DNA of 64,000 nt from Chitinophagaceae bacterium UBA7600 (GCA_002478885.1 DLKC01000023.1:31177-95176); one strand, 5' to 3'; numbered from the stretch's first letter, positions 9,298 to 19,841 are shown. The notes: generated by a model from the sequence alone, not told the origin. A program made the numbers and translations.

Positions 9298-9852
9298 CTA
9301 TGGAATCTGCCCCATTTCGCCCAAGCCATTTTTTGGAGGCGGAGGTATAAATTTACCGGTAGTTTTTAAACCGGCTTTTTTGTCTTCGCCGGCATCGGTT
9401 ATATACAACAATTTCCCCTCCTGGTCTATGCCGCCGAGTAATAAACGTACTTCATTGTTATCGTTAATGCCAAAGAGAATTCTTACACCCATACAGCTAT
9501 CCAGGCAAAGAATCTGCTGGATCAAAGCGCGGTTGAAGGACTCAGATTCTTTTGGAAAAACCGGTGCTGCCGGGGGCGCCGCGTCAACGGCCTTACCCTG
9601 GTTTGTGGTCCCTCTTTGCAAAGTGTCACGTACATATTGCTGGTATCGCGCAATCCATTTCTCGGCAACATCCGCCTCTAGAAAATGGTCCGCAGCTTTC
9701 AGGTTTTTAGTGTATTCACTTTTAGGTTGTGGGTCCTGGTCAAAACACGTATTCACAACTGGCGTATCGGGTGTACAACGAAACGACGGGATTACTAAAA
9801 AAATGGCAAATACTGCCAGCAATTGCTTTGCGGGTAAGTTGGCATATTTCAT
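9298..9852 (-). CDS. Putative exported or lipoprotein of unknown function
   Basis: About 184 residues from the start MKYANLPAKQ (9852), which places a basic n-region and hydrophobic stretch before FRC, a weak lipobox. A start 90 bp upstream exists but adds a second hydrophobic stretch. The mature part contains a helical region with EKWIARYQQYVRD and a Pro/Ala-rich linker, then LCLDSCMGVRILFGINDNNEVRLLLGG. The C-terminus is Pro- and Gly-rich. No family is recognised. The direction matches the two-component genes, but a 108-bp gap separates them. Confidence 0.6.
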   Translation of the reverse strand: MKYANLPAKQLLAVFAIFLVIPSFRCTPDTPVVNTCFDQDPQPKSEYTKNLKAADHFLEADVAEKWIARYQQYVRDTLQRGTTNQGKAVDAAPPAAPVFPKESESFNRALIQQILCLDSCMGVRILFGINDNNEVRLLLGGIDQEGKLLYITDAGEDKKAGLKTTGKFIPPPPKNGLGEMGQIP

Positions 9853-10228
9853 AAAAAAATTGATTATTGAGGTTAAAAAGCTAAGGTAACCAAAGCTTAC
9901 ATATGTGGATACGTATTTATACTTGTTTAAAAGCAGTACCACTCACCTCGAAAAAAGCCTGGCAAAATATAGCTTGCACACATTAAGTAATGCATTAAGT
10001 AATATATAGGGACATTTTATAGCAGGCTCCTTTTTTTCAGCCCCATGGCTTTTTCAAAGCATCTTATCAAAATTGAAGTCTTACTAGTGCTATCCTGGAA
10101 TAAACACCTGGACCGGTTCCCTGCCGGTCCTTTTATAAAGGCATTAGCCCGAAGACTATTCGAATGCGATTTTCCCGGTCGTTGAGGTCATAGTCACAAT
10201 TTTCCCGGGCAGCTGTATCTTCGCTCGC
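9853..10228. other. Gene-free stretch upstream of rsgA
   Basis: It holds a near-perfect tandem pair CATTAAGTAAT at 9981-9991 and 9993-10003, an apparently orphan terminator at 10110-10134, and a -7-like box directly before rsgA. No convincing open frame was seen. Confidence 0.5.
10110..10134 (+). terminator. Orphan rho-independent-like hairpin
   Basis: Stem GGACCGG/CCGGTCC with a 7-base loop, then TTTT on the plus strand. No plus-strand gene lies upstream within the gap, so it may end a small RNA or be a relic. Confidence 0.45.
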
Positions 10229-11155
10229 ATGGAAGCCTTGGTCTACAAATCAACAGGAAGCTGGTACAGCGTGAAAGCTGTGGACGGGCGGTTTTACAAT
10301 GCTCGTATTAAGGGCATTTTCAAAATCGAAGGTATTACTTCAACCAACCCGGTTGCGGTTGGCGACCGGGTGGAAGCGGAAATGGAAAACGAAGTAGATG
10401 CTACGGTTACCATTACCGGCATAAGCGATCGTAGAAATTATATCGCGAGATCTTCGCCTCACCAGGGAAAAGACCGGCATATTATCGCATCCAATCTCGA
10501 CCAGGTTTTGCTGTTTGCAACGCTAAGAGATCCGAAAACGTCGCAGGGCTTTATCGACAGGTTTCTCGTAGCGGCCGAGGCTTATCATGTTGATCCGGTA
10601 ATTGTATTTAATAAGGCAGACATATACCGCAAAAAAGAATTGGAGCTTTTTAAAGAGAGAGAGAAAATATATAACGATATAGGGTATAAAGTAATCTTGC
10701 TGAGTGTTCAAACCGGTGCAGGGCTTGACCAGGTAAAAAAAGTGCTCCAGGATAAGATCACCCTTATCAGTGGACATAGCGGTGTTGGAAAATCCACTTT
10801 CATTAATGCAGTTCTCCCTGATTTGTTGCTGCGCACAAACGATGTCAGTAATTGGAGTGGTAAAGGTATGCACACGACAACCTTCGCAGAAATGTTCGAC
10901 CTGCCTTTCGATGGTAAAGTAATTGATACCCCTGGCATAAGGGAGTTTGGCATTACAGATATACCAAAAGAAGAACTTTCACACTATTTTCCTGAAATGC
11001 GAAAGCGTTTAAATAATTGCCAGTTCAATAATTGTATTCACGTGAACGAGCCATGCTGTGCAATAAAAAAAGCGATGGAAGATGGAGAAATTTCGGTGGA
11101 GCGTTACATCAGCTACTGTAACATTCTTGATACAATTGAACACAAAACTTATTAA
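10229..11155 (+). CDS. rsgA: Ribosome small-subunit-dependent GTPase A
   Basis: A 308-residue circularly permuted GTPase that assists late 30S maturation. An OB-fold N-terminus (about 1-65) is followed by the permuted G motifs: G4 NKAD (128-131), G1 GHSGVGKS (182-189) and G3 DTPG (233-236). The C-terminal zinc knuckle is C264, C269, H271 and C277. All key residues are present and the length is normal. A box TATCTTCG ends 5 bp before the ATG, so the transcript may have almost no leader. The stop overlaps that of the convergent small gene. Confidence 0.97.
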   Translation: MEALVYKSTGSWYSVKAVDGRFYNARIKGIFKIEGITSTNPVAVGDRVEAEMENEVDATVTITGISDRRNYIARSSPHQGKDRHIIASNLDQVLLFATLRDPKTSQGFIDRFLVAAEAYHVDPVIVFNKADIYRKKELELFKEREKIYNDIGYKVILLSVQTGAGLDQVKKVLQDKITLISGHSGVGKSTFINAVLPDLLLRTNDVSNWSGKGMHTTTFAEMFDLPFDGKVIDTPGIREFGITDIPKEELSHYFPEMRKRLNNCQFNNCIHVNEPCCAIKKAMEDGEISVERYISYCNILDTIEHKTY

Positions 11156-11442
11156 AAATTGCTGCCTGCTTTTATTTTCATCACCAATTCGTTAACCACT
11201 TTTACATCTTTGCCATTGTGAGGCGATAGCGTTACACCACCATAAATATTGTATTGCAGCGTTAATGCATGGCCACGGTATTTAAAGTTCCATTCAATAT
11301 TATCAGCTTCATCCAGCTTACCAGTAAATTTCACCCGCTTAATACGGCTTAATTCATTTGTAATGTGATAGAATTGCTGGAGAGATGCGTTATCGTCTAT
11401 CACAGCGGTAGATGTTACAGTGTTGTAATCATTAGGTTTCAT
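11152..11442 (-). CDS. Conserved-looking 96-residue protein of unknown function
   Basis: A small soluble protein (MKPNDYNTVTSTAVI...) with no signal or membrane segment and an alternating beta pattern (RVKFTGKL, WNFKYRGHALTLQYNIYGG). Its stop overlaps the rsgA stop by 4 bp on the opposite strand. Coding quality is good and no other frame competes. I do not recognise a family. Confidence 0.65.
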   Translation of the reverse strand: MKPNDYNTVTSTAVIDDNASLQQFYHITNELSRIKRVKFTGKLDEADNIEWNFKYRGHALTLQYNIYGGVTLSPHNGKDVKVVNELVMKIKAGSNF

Positions 11443-11662
11443 AAGTGCTCTTTTATACTATTTAAGGATTTCCGGGCCCATTTGCGGATGTCGTCAACAG
11501 TGTAACCCTTGCTCTTCCTTTTAATTTGTTGTTCTCATTATAAAATCAACAATCGTGCTAAAAACAAAGGATAATTTCCGGTACTATTAAAAAAAAGTAA
11601 AATAAGCAGTTAGTTATGGCATGCCGGAAATTATCCGAATAGTATAAAGACAGCTTACCCTT

Positions 11663-12193
11663 TTATTTCGCTGCATTAACTTCAGAAAACCAGGAAGAAT
11701 ATTTTATATAGTTATTCGCGATGCGATTGATTTCTTCATTAATTAGTTCTTTGGAAATATTTTTTACTTTTTTGGCAGGCACGCCCGCATATATTGTTCC
11801 TTCTTCAACTGTTGTGCCTTCAAGGACCACCGAACCGGCAGCGATAATGGAGTTGCTGTGAATTTCACAACGGTCCATTACAATAGCGCCCATACCAATA
11901 AGCACATTATCGTGGATCGTGCAACCATGTACAATAGCATTGTGACCGATGGAAACATTATTGCCTACAACCGTAGGATGCCTTTGAAACGTGCAATGAA
12001 TAACAGCGCCATCCTGCACATTTACCTTGTTACCTAATTTAATAAAATGTACATCGCCTCTTACTACAGCATTAAACCAGAAGCTGCATTCATCGCCAGC
12101 CACCACATCCCCAACAATCGTTGCATTCGGAGCTATAAAACAGTTAGTGCCAAATTGCGGATGTTTGCCAAGAACAGGTAATATCGTTGCCAT
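11663..12193 (-). CDS. Gamma-carbonic anhydrase-like hexapeptide-repeat protein
   Basis: A 176-residue left-handed beta-helix protein of the YrdA/CaiE/gamma-CA group. Hexapeptide repeats run from about 13 to 150 (APNATIVGDVVAG, PTVVGNNVSIGHNAIVHG). The metal-ligand histidines of the family correspond to H66, H84 and H89. It is probably trimeric and cytoplasmic; enzymatic activity of this subgroup is often unproven. The start is supported by a perfect GGAGGAG six bases before the ATG, which is unusual in this phylum. Confidence 0.92.
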   Translation of the reverse strand: MATILPVLGKHPQFGTNCFIAPNATIVGDVVAGDECSFWFNAVVRGDVHFIKLGNKVNVQDGAVIHCTFQRHPTVVGNNVSIGHNAIVHGCTIHDNVLIGMGAIVMDRCEIHSNSIIAAGSVVLEGTTVEEGTIYAGVPAKKVKNISKELINEEINRIANNYIKYSSWFSEVNAAK

Positions 12194-12199
12194 AGTTAA

Positions 12200-12206
12200 C
12201 TCCTCC
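12200..12206 (-). promoter_or_regulatory. Canonical Shine-Dalgarno sequence
   Basis: GGAGGAG on the minus strand lies six bases before the ATG of the carbonic-anhydrase-like gene. Few other starts in the window show one. Confidence 0.6.
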
Positions 12207-12351
12207 TTTTTTTACTTAGGTTAGTTTGGATAATAGACTACTGCAAAATAGAATTATTTTTTTGTTAGCGGGCCCGGTAACTTTTGTCAGCACCTGTTGG
12301 GCTATAGTGCGGGCTATCCGGCATAATATTGCTGGCGAAAAAAGCCATGCC

Positions 12352-12380
12352 GTACAAGAGTGCGACGCAACGAAAGCCGG
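12352..12380 (+). repeat. Dyad repeat copy 5
   Basis: GTACAAGAGT, core GCGACGC at 12362-12368, tail AAAGCCGG. It lies in the divergent gap before the class III aminotransferase. Open frame extends through it, but the true start is downstream. Confidence 0.85.
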
Positions 12381-12445
12381 GCGTTGTTGTAAAGACCGGC
12401 CCAAAAAAATATGCCATCATTCATAATAGTATAAGTTTGTATAGT

Positions 12446-13675
12446 ATGAGTGATTCCGTAAATAAAAATGCCGCATTAACAAACCGGCAGCTATTCTTCC
12501 GTCACGTGGCCCAAACATCGCCGGAGCCCATCGGGCTTGAGATAGCTCGTGCCGAGGGTATTTACCAGTTCGATAAAACGGGCAAAAAATACGTCGATCT
12601 TATTTCGGGTTTTAGTGTTTGTAATATTGGCCACAGCCACCCCGAAGTGATTGAAGCGGTGAAGCGGCAAAGCCAAGCATATATGCACCTGATCGTTTAC
12701 GGCGAGTTTATAGAATCGCCGCAGGTGCAATACGCAAAATTGCTGGTAGACCATCTGCCAACTTCGCTTAACACAGTCTATTTTACCAATAGCGGAACAG
12801 AGGCCACAGAAGGCGCGATGAAACTGGCAAAACGTGTTACCGGCAGGCCCCATATTATTTGCTTTAACAACAGCTATCACGGGAGTACCCAGGGTGCGCT
12901 GAGCCTCATGGGTAGTGAATATTGGCGCAATGCATTCAGGCCTTTATTACCGGGCATCAGCCATTTCGATTATAACAGCGCTGATGCAATTGAAGCCATT
13001 GACGAGACAACCGCCTGCGTTATTTTGGAAACGGTTCAGGCTGAAAACGGCATAATAAAGCCATCAAAAGAATGGATTCAGGCGCTGCACAAAAGGTGCA
13101 AAGAACAAAAGGCATTGCTTGTACTGGATGAGATACAGGCAGGTTTTGCAAGAACAGGGACTTTATGGGCTTTCGAACAGTTTAACATTGTTCCTGATAT
13201 TTTATTACTTGGCAAAGCCCTTGGTGGCGGCATGCCGCTCGGTGCTTTTATTGCCTGTCAGCAGTTAATGCAAACACTGGCGGCAGATCCGGTACTTGGT
13301 CATATAAGCACCTTTGCAGGTCACCCGGTAAGTTGTGCCGCAGGCAAGGCTGCCTTTGAAGTGTTGCTTGAAAACTTGACTCGCTACGAAATTGCTCAAA
13401 AAGAAACCATCTTAAAAACACACCTGCAACACTCGTTGATAAAAGAGGTACGAACTGCCGGAATGTGGGCCGCCATTGAGTTTGAAAGTTTTGAGCTGAA
13501 CAAGAAGATTATAAGAATGTGCCTGGACCGCGGAATCATTACCGATTGGTTTCTGTTTGCACCGGAATGCATGCGCGTTGCTCCTCCGCTAAGCATAACG
13601 GGAGCAGAACTTATTAGTGTGTGCCAAGAAATAATTATCGCTATGAACGAAGTATTTGCCGAAAAAGCCACATAG
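12446..13675 (+). CDS. Class III PLP-dependent aminotransferase
   Basis: 409 residues from MSDSVNKN; an in-frame ATG 117 bp upstream is rejected because the extension runs through a dispersed repeat. Motifs of the acetylornithine/ornithine aminotransferase-like group are present: TNSGTEATEGAMKLAK, LDEIQAGFARTGTLWAFE with the PLP-binding Asp replaced in its usual place by DEIQAG, and the Schiff-base Lys near 257 in LLLGKALGGGMPLGAF. The substrate is not predictable; no arginine or biotin genes are adjacent. The gene stands alone and is divergent from the carbonic-anhydrase-like gene. Confidence 0.9.
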   Translation: MSDSVNKNAALTNRQLFFRHVAQTSPEPIGLEIARAEGIYQFDKTGKKYVDLISGFSVCNIGHSHPEVIEAVKRQSQAYMHLIVYGEFIESPQVQYAKLLVDHLPTSLNTVYFTNSGTEATEGAMKLAKRVTGRPHIICFNNSYHGSTQGALSLMGSEYWRNAFRPLLPGISHFDYNSADAIEAIDETTACVILETVQAENGIIKPSKEWIQALHKRCKEQKALLVLDEIQAGFARTGTLWAFEQFNIVPDILLLGKALGGGMPLGAFIACQQLMQTLAADPVLGHISTFAGHPVSCAAGKAAFEVLLENLTRYEIAQKETILKTHLQHSLIKEVRTAGMWAAIEFESFELNKKIIRMCLDRGIITDWFLFAPECMRVAPPLSITGAELISVCQEIIIAMNEVFAEKAT

Positions 13676-13765
13676 CCAAAAACCTTCTTATTGCTAACAA
13701 TATTTTAGATAACCGGCGCCGTAACAGATGCTATTTATATTTTACGTTTGCAAAAATAAAGCACA

Positions 13766-14374
13766 ATGAAAAGATCAATAGCCCTGGCCATAACACTGTT
13801 GCTTTCAATATACAGTCTTTTCGCGCAACGCGACTATACTTATACCGACGAGAAACCTGCCCTGCCTCCAAACCGTGTTTTTATTGGATCAGGAGTTGGT
13901 CTTGGATTCAGTAGTGGAAGTTTTAATGTTGGCCTTAACCCGGAAATTGGTTATAGCCCTACGCAGTGGCTCGATGCCGGCATGGCATTTAACCTGAATT
14001 ATTACAGCATTAGTGCTGATTATAATTATGGAGTAAAACAATCCAGTTTCAACTATGGAGGCGGGCCATTTATTAGATTGTTCCCGGTTAGATTTTTATT
14101 TGTGCAGGGACAATACGAGCACAACTGGGTAAATTATACGTTAAAGAACGAACTGGCCGGTGGAACTACCTCAAAATACACGGCCACTTCATCTAGCCTG
14201 CTTGCCGGAATTGGCTATGCGCAACGTGTAGTGGGGCAGGCAAACTTTTATACGGTTTTACTGTTTGACCTGGGCGGTGACAAGAATTCTCCTTACACCG
14301 ATAGCTACGGTTCGTCCTACCCTTTTATCCGCGCCGGCTTTAATTTTTACCTGAAGCCCAGTCGGAAAAAATAG
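13766..14374 (+). CDS. Outer-membrane beta-barrel-like protein
   Basis: A 202-residue protein with a clear signal peptide (1-20, ending LFAQR). The mature chain has alternating aromatic and polar strands (VGLNPEIGYSPTQWLDAGMAFNLNYYSI, FLFVQGQYEHNWVNY, PFIRAGFNFYL), typical of an eight-stranded barrel. Its end overlaps the convergent LOG gene by 35 bp. Function unknown. Confidence 0.8.
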   Translation: MKRSIALAITLLLSIYSLFAQRDYTYTDEKPALPPNRVFIGSGVGLGFSSGSFNVGLNPEIGYSPTQWLDAGMAFNLNYYSISADYNYGVKQSSFNYGGGPFIRLFPVRFLFVQGQYEHNWVNYTLKNELAGGTTSKYTATSSSLLAGIGYAQRVVGQANFYTVLLFDLGGDKNSPYTDSYGSSYPFIRAGFNFYLKPSRKK

Positions 14375-14891
14375 CATCGGGCGTGGTATAAACCGACATC
14401 ATCTCATGAATATCGCTGTGCAAGAAATCGTTTGACTGCATATTATTGATGTGGCTGATGAGATAATTGTAATATCCCGCGGTATTCAGTAAAACAATCT
14501 TCTTGTCATGTATGGTAAGACCATTCCAGGTGATCATTTCAAACATTTCATCAAGCGTTCCATTGCCACCCGGCAAAATAATGGCTGCATCACACAAGTC
14601 ATACATCGTCTTTTTGCGCGTATGCATGTCCGGAACAATAATCAGTTCCGAAATGCCGGTATGATGTCGCTCCCTTTCCTTTAGCACTTCGGGAATAATA
14701 CCTATAACTTTCCCGTTTTCGCGGAGTGCTGCATTGGCAACCTCACCCATCAACCCGCAATTGCCACCTCCATAAACCAATGTCAATTTGTGTTTCGCGA
14801 TTAATGCGCCAATTGCTCTTGCATGCAACAGAAAGATCGGGTCTGCGCCATCTTTCGATCCGCAAAAAACGGCAATGGATTTGTACTTCAT
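14340..14891 (-). CDS. LOG family phosphoribohydrolase
   Basis: A 183-residue Rossmann-fold protein of the TIGR00730/LOG (lysine decarboxylase-like) family. Signatures are the YGGGNCGLMG loop (40-49), the R92-K93-K94 cluster and PGGNGTLDEMFE (107-118); the usual motif is PGGxGTxxE. Members hydrolyse nucleoside 5'-monophosphates at the N-glycosidic bond, including cytokinin riboside monophosphates. The bacterial housekeeping substrate is usually AMP-like. The length is normal for the short type. Confidence 0.93.
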   Translation of the reverse strand: MKYKSIAVFCGSKDGADPIFLLHARAIGALIAKHKLTLVYGGGNCGLMGEVANAALRENGKVIGIIPEVLKERERHHTGISELIIVPDMHTRKKTMYDLCDAAIILPGGNGTLDEMFEMITWNGLTIHDKKIVLLNTAGYYNYLISHINNMQSNDFLHSDIHEMMSVYTTPDAIFSDWASGKN

Positions 14892-15011
14892 CTGCAGTTT
14901 GTATGAAACTGCAAATTATTATTCCTGCCCCGATAAAATTGCACCGCCATATTATTTAATCGTAAAAGGCCTTTGGTTACCAGCCATGATTCATTGGTCA
15001 TCCGCTTGCCC

Positions 15012-15024
15012 CGGGAGGAACAAT
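15012..15024 (+). repeat. CGGGAGGAACAAT motif, copy 1
   Basis: The same 13-mer occurs at 34866 and 39041, with a degenerate form at 32084. This copy lies 90 bp upstream of a dyad repeat on the same strand. Confidence 0.6.
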
Positions 15025-15101
15025 GGCGGCAGGATTGGTACGCTTTTATGCAACTGGCAAGGGATGCCTTGCTTTGTTCGTTGCTTACGACTGTTCTGAA
15101 C

Positions 15102-15126
15102 GCACAAGTGAGTGACACAACGGAAG
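15102..15126 (+). repeat. Dyad repeat copy 6
   Basis: GCACAAGTGA with core GTGACAC at 15112-15118, followed by AACGGAAG. It lies downstream of rpoC and upstream of the LOG gene. Confidence 0.8.
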
Positions 15127-15181
15127 TTGATGAGCATTACAACTGCTGGCGACAAAAAACAAAACCAGCTATAAATGGCAT

Positions 15182-15213
15182 AAAAAAACAGGAAGCGATA
15201 CGCTTCCTGTTTT
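15182..15213 (-). terminator. Rho-independent terminator of rpoC
   Basis: A perfect 13-bp stem AAAACAGGAAGCG/CGCTTCCTGTTTT with a 3-base loop and flanking A/T runs, 25 bp beyond the rpoC stop. It may work in both directions. Confidence 0.85.
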
Positions 15214-15237
15214 ACTTATGTAAGATAAGATTTGTAT

Positions 15238-18200
15238 CTATTCTTCGTCGTCGAAATTCATCGCTTCTCTTGCAGTTGCGAGTAATTCGTACTCTTCCTT
15301 GCTACCAACGATCGTATTCTCGAATTCCTTCTGGCCTGTACCTGCAGGAATGAGGTGACCTGTGATGACGTTTTCTTTAAGACCAAGCATTTCATCAGCC
15401 TTGCCCATGATGGCGGCAGAACTGAGTACTTTGGTTGTTTCCTGGAATGATGCGGCAGAAATCCAGCTTTTCACACCCAAAGAGGCTTTGGTTATACCAA
15501 GCAATACTGGTGTGGCTGTAGCAGGCTGTGCATCGCGAACCTCAACGAGGTTTTTATCGGCACGGCGCAGGGCAGAATTTTCTTCCCTGAACTCACGTAC
15601 GGTAACAATTTGTCCGGCTCTGAACTTGCTGCTGTCACCCGGAACGGTAACAACCTTCTTGTCAAAGATGCGGTCATTTTCTTCGTTGAATTCGTAACGG
15701 TCTTCGAGATCTTCTTCAAGGAATCTTGTATCGCCTGCGTCAACAATTTCAACTTTCTTCATCATTTGGCGAACAATTACCTCGATATGTTTATCATTGA
15801 TACGCACACCTTGTAAACGGTAAACTTCCTGTATCTCATTTACCACGTATTCCTGTACGGCAAAAGGACCTTTAATGGTAAGAATATCGGCTGGAGCAAC
15901 CTGTCCGTCAGAAAGCGGTGTACCTGCTTTTACAAAGTCGCCATCCTGGACCAGTATCTGGCGTGTTAACGGAACGAGGTATTTCTTAACCACACCATCT
16001 TTCGCCTCAACAACGATCTCACGGTTACCGCGTTTTACATTACCAAACGCAACCACACCATCTATTTCGCAAACAACGGCAGGGTTACTTGGATTACGGG
16101 CTTCGAACAATTCAGTTACACGTGGGAGACCTCCGGTGATATCACCGCTCTTACGCATGGTTCTTGGTATCTTGGCGATAACCTGTCCGGCTTTGACCGT
16201 TTCGCCTTCTTCTACGATAAGGCGGGTACCAACCGGCATGTTATAAGACTTGATTTCTTTACCCTCTACCAATAAGCCAGGTATTTTCGTCTTATCTTTT
16301 GTTTCAATGACCACTTTGTCCCTGTGACCTGTTTGCTCATCAGCTTCTTCACGGAAAGTGATGCCCTCAATAACATTCTCAAATTTAATAGCACCAGCTA
16401 TTTCAGAGATGATAACATTATTGAACGGATCCCATGTGCAGATGATGTCCCCTTTCTTCACCGACTGTCCGTCTTTTACAGAAAGAGTGGCACCATAAGG
16501 AATATTGTTTGTGATCAGTAAACGGTCGTTTTTAAGATCCATAATCCTCACCTCACCTGTACGACCGATGACGATATTAACTTTTTCGCCTTCATTGTTG
16601 GTGGTAACTACAGTACGCAATCCGTCGAACTGGATCGTACCGTCAAATCTTGCACCTAATGAAGATTCTACAGAAGCGGAGCCGGCAACACCACCCACGT
16701 GGAAAGTACGAAGGGTAAGCTGTGTACCCGGTTCACCAATTGATTGAGCTGCAATAATACCTACAGCATCACCGCGTTGGGCGATAGACCCGGTAGCCAG
16801 GTTTTTGCCATAACACTTTACACACACACCGCGCTTGGACTCGCAGGTAAGTACGGAGCGTATCTCAACTGTATCTATTCCTGAATCTTCAATTTGCTTA
16901 GCTATATCCGCAGAGATTTCCTCACCTGCCAGGATGATCAATTCATCAGTCAGCGGATGATAAACATTGTGCAGTGAAGTACGGCCTTCGATCCTGTCGC
17001 TCAGTGGTTCAATAATATCTTCATTGTCTTTTAAAGCCGTCGTTGCAATACCACGCAGTGTTCCGCAATCTTCTTCACCGATCACCACATCCTGCGCCAC
17101 GTCAACAAGACGACGGGTAAGATAACCGGCATCCGCTGTTTTAAGCGCTGTATCGGCAAGACCTTTACGCGCACCGTGCGTAGAAATGAAATAATCCAAT
17201 ACGTTCAGGCCACCTTTAAAGTTGGAAAGAATCGGGTTTTCAATGATCTCAGATCCACTGGAACCGGATTTTCTTGGTTTTGCCATCAGGCCCCTGATAC
17301 CGGCAAGCTGTTTAACCTGCTGTTTGGAACCACGAGCTCCCGAATCAAGCATCATATAAACTGAATTGAAACCCTGTTTATCCGTTGCCATTTCCCTGAT
17401 AAGGGTCTCAGTAATGCGGGTATCCACACGGCTCCAGATATCAATTACCTGGTTATAGCGCTCGTTGTTGGTAATTAAACCCATATTGTAATTTTCCCAA
17501 ACTTCATCAACCTCCACTTTTGCCTGTTCAAGCAACTCATTCCTCAGTTCAGGAATAATCAGGTCATTTACGTTAAAGGACAATCCTCCTTTAAAGGCCA
17601 TACGGAAGCCAAGTGTCTTAATATCATCAAGGAATTTAGCTGCACTTGGTACGTCGGTGATCTTTACAATATCACCAATAATCTCGCGAAGACTCTTCTT
17701 TGTCAGCAGTGCATTGATGTATCCAACTTTTGCAGGTACAAATTGGTTGAACATAACGCGGCCGACGGTCGTATCAATTAGTTTCCTCACAATCGTCCCG
17801 TCCTGCTCACGCACGTTCACCCTAACCTTGATATTTGCATGCAGGTCAACTCTGCCCTCGTTGTAACCGATCAACACTTCTTCCATGCTATAGAAAGCCT
17901 TACCTTCTCCTTTCACTACCTCGGTTTCGGTAGACCGCTTGCCCTTGGTAATATAATAGAGGCCAAGTACCATGTCCTGTGAAGGAAGGGTAATTGGCGT
18001 TCCGTTTTGAGGATTCAGGATATTGTGTGCAGAAAGCATCAGTAACTGCGCTTCCAGTACAGCCGCATTACTCAACGGAACGTGAACGGCCATCTGGTCA
18101 CCGTCAAAGTCGGCGTTGAACGCGGTAGTAACCAATGGGTGAAGTTGTATCGCCTTACCCTCAACCAGCTTCGGCTGGAAGGCCTGGATAGACAAACGGT

Positions 18201-19530
18201 GCAGCGTCGGGGCACGGTTAAGCATCACCGGATGCCCTTTCAGAATATTTTCTAGGATATCCCAAACAACAGCATCCTTTCTGTCAACCAGTTTCTTGGC
18301 AGACTTCACTGTTTTTACAATACCTCTTTCTATTAACTTACGGATGATAAATGGCTTGAACAATTCAGCAGCCATATCTTTCGGTAAACCACACTCATGC
18401 ATCTTCAATTCGGGCCCAACCACGATCACAGAACGGCCGGAGTAGTCAACACGTTTACCTAACAGGTTCTGGCGGAAACGGCCTTGCTTGCCTTTCAAAA
18501 CATCAGAGAGTGATTTAAGTGCACGTCCACCTTCAGCCTTAACCGCATTTGACTTACGGCTATTATCAAAAAGCGAATCAATCGCTTCCTGCAGCATACG
18601 CTTTTCATTACGCAGGATCACTTCCGGAGCCTTGATCTCCAGCAATCGTTTCAAACGGTTATTACGGATGATAACACGACGATAAAGATCATTAAGGTCA
18701 GAAGACGCAAAGCGGCCGCCATCCAATGGTACCAATGGACGTAATTCCGGCGGAATAACGGGAATATATTGCATTACCATCCACTCAGGACGGTTAGTGA
18801 TTCTTTTTGCAGCATCACGGAACGATTCTACCACGCTCAAACGCTTTAAGGCATCAGCCTTACGCTGCTGCGAAGTCTCAGTTGCCGCAGCATTTCTTAA
18901 TGTATAGCTCAGTTCATCGAGGTCGAGACGGGCCAACAGGTCATGAACTGCTTCGGCACCCATCTTTGCAATGAATTTCTGCGGATCTTCATCAGGCAGG
19001 TATTGGTTGTCTTTCGGAAGATTGTCAATAATATCCAGATACTCTTCTTCAGAAAGAAGATCACCGGGTTTAAGGCCCTTATCTTCGCGAAGACCACCCT
19101 GTATCACCGCATACCTCTCATAATATACAATGCTTTCCAGTTTTTTCGAGCTCATGCCCAACAGGTAACCGATCTTGTTCGGAAGACTTTTGAAATACCA
19201 GATATGCACTACCGGAACAACAAGTTTAATATGGCCCATGCGTTCACGGCGTACTTTCTTTTCAGTTACTTCCACCCCGCAACGATCGCACACGATACCC
19301 TTGTAACGGATACGCTTGTATTTGCCACAGGCACACTCATAATCTTTTACCGGGCCAAATATTCTTTCGCAAAACAAACCATCACGTTCTGGTTTGTAGG
19401 TTCGGTAGTTAATGGTTTCAGGCTTTAAAACCTCGCCAAAACTGCGCTCAAGTATACTGTCTGGAGATGCAAGACCAATAGTTATCTGGGAAAAACTTGA
19501 TCTTGGACGGTTATCTTTTTTAATGGCCAT
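15238..19530 (-). CDS. rpoC: DNA-directed RNA polymerase subunit beta'
   Basis: A 1430-residue subunit with all hallmark elements. The N-terminal zinc ribbon is [20 protein letters not shown] (about 67-86). The catalytic loop [15 protein letters not shown] at about 470 binds Mg2+. The second zinc site is [13 protein letters not shown]. The trigger-loop region contains [18 protein letters not shown]. The C-terminus is acidic. Length fits Bacteroidota. Normally rpoC follows rpoB within a few dozen bases; here the upstream neighbour is a carB fragment-like gene 370 bp away, so rpoC appears to have its own promoter and leader. Confidence 0.99.
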   Translation of the reverse strand: MAIKKDNRPRSSFSQITIGLASPDSILERSFGEVLKPETINYRTYKPERDGLFCERIFGPVKDYECACGKYKRIRYKGIVCDRCGVEVTEKKVRRERMGHIKLVVPVVHIWYFKSLPNKIGYLLGMSSKKLESIVYYERYAVIQGGLREDKGLKPGDLLSEEEYLDIIDNLPKDNQYLPDEDPQKFIAKMGAEAVHDLLARLDLDELSYTLRNAAATETSQQRKADALKRLSVVESFRDAAKRITNRPEWMVMQYIPVIPPELRPLVPLDGGRFASSDLNDLYRRVIIRNNRLKRLLEIKAPEVILRNEKRMLQEAIDSLFDNSRKSNAVKAEGGRALKSLSDVLKGKQGRFRQNLLGKRVDYSGRSVIVVGPELKMHECGLPKDMAAELFKPFIIRKLIERGIVKTVKSAKKLVDRKDAVVWDILENILKGHPVMLNRAPTLHRLSIQAFQPKLVEGKAIQLHPLVTTAFNADFDGDQMAVHVPLSNAAVLEAQLLMLSAHNILNPQNGTPITLPSQDMVLGLYYITKGKRSTETEVVKGEGKAFYSMEEVLIGYNEGRVDLHANIKVRVNVREQDGTIVRKLIDTTVGRVMFNQFVPAKVGYINALLTKKSLREIIGDIVKITDVPSAAKFLDDIKTLGFRMAFKGGLSFNVNDLIIPELRNELLEQAKVEVDEVWENYNMGLITNNERYNQVIDIWSRVDTRITETLIREMATDKQGFNSVYMMLDSGARGSKQQVKQLAGIRGLMAKPRKSGSSGSEIIENPILSNFKGGLNVLDYFISTHGARKGLADTALKTADAGYLTRRLVDVAQDVVIGEEDCGTLRGIATTALKDNEDIIEPLSDRIEGRTSLHNVYHPLTDELIILAGEEISADIAKQIEDSGIDTVEIRSVLTCESKRGVCVKCYGKNLATGSIAQRGDAVGIIAAQSIGEPGTQLTLRTFHVGGVAGSASVESSLGARFDGTIQFDGLRTVVTTNNEGEKVNIVIGRTGEVRIMDLKNDRLLITNNIPYGATLSVKDGQSVKKGDIICTWDPFNNVIISEIAGAIKFENVIEGITFREEADEQTGHRDKVVIETKDKTKIPGLLVEGKEIKSYNMPVGTRLIVEEGETVKAGQVIAKIPRTMRKSGDITGGLPRVTELFEARNPSNPAVVCEIDGVVAFGNVKRGNREIVVEAKDGVVKKYLVPLTRQILVQDGDFVKAGTPLSDGQVAPADILTIKGPFAVQEYVVNEIQEVYRLQGVRINDKHIEVIVRQMMKKVEIVDAGDTRFLEEDLEDRYEFNEENDRIFDKKVVTVPGDSSKFRAGQIVTVREFREENSALRRADKNLVEVRDAQPATATPVLLGITKASLGVKSWISAASFQETTKVLSSAAIMGKADEMLGLKENVITGHLIPAGTGQKEFENTIVGSKEEYELLATAREAMNFDDEE

Positions 19531-19598
19531 ATTTAAAATTGCAATTTTAAAATGTTAGATTTCGCTTTTTTGAACCCGGCTTTCTGTAATAAATCAAC

Positions 19599-19622
19599 TG
19601 TACTTGCGTCGCACACTTGTAC
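19599..19622 (-). repeat. Dyad repeat copy 7
   Basis: Perfect GTACAAGTGTGCGACGCAA in reverse orientation, core 19606-19612. It sits inside the presumed rpoC leader and would be transcribed in its own forward sense. Confidence 0.88.
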
Positions 19623-19732
19623 TTCAACGCTCTGATCATCAGAACATTGCAACACAATGCGTTGCAGGTGAAATTGGTTTATTAACAAAAGGAGACTTAA
19701 ATGGGAACAAAACTTCAAAATGCATAGGGCGG

Positions 19733-19760
19733 CAAAGGTAAGGAAATAAATAAAAAGCAA
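19733..19760 (-). promoter_or_regulatory. Putative rpoC promoter
   Basis: On the minus strand TACCTTTG (19733-19740) fits the Bacteroidota -7 consensus TAnnTTTG, with TTG 17 bases upstream. Transcription would start near 19726. Confidence 0.5.
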
Positions 19761-19841
19761 TAAAGCAAAATTTCCAAAAAACTTTACTTATTTATTTATC
19801 CAGAGCGTGTGAGTTCATCGATTGCCGGTAAATGATTTGTC

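Larger units (their letters stand above)
14892..15237. other. Gene-free stretch between the LOG gene and rpoC
   Basis: It contains the GGGAGGAACAAT motif (15013-15024), dyad repeat copy 6 and the rpoC terminator. No credible gene was seen; open frames here run through the repeats. Confidence 0.6.

Noticed and set aside
19533..19760. 75-codon open frame upstream of rpoC
   Set aside because: It reads through a dyad repeat (giving VEVQVCDAS) and a presumed promoter. The same peptide (VQVCDATK) recurs wherever the repeat is read in that frame, e.g. 25080-25304 and 39185.
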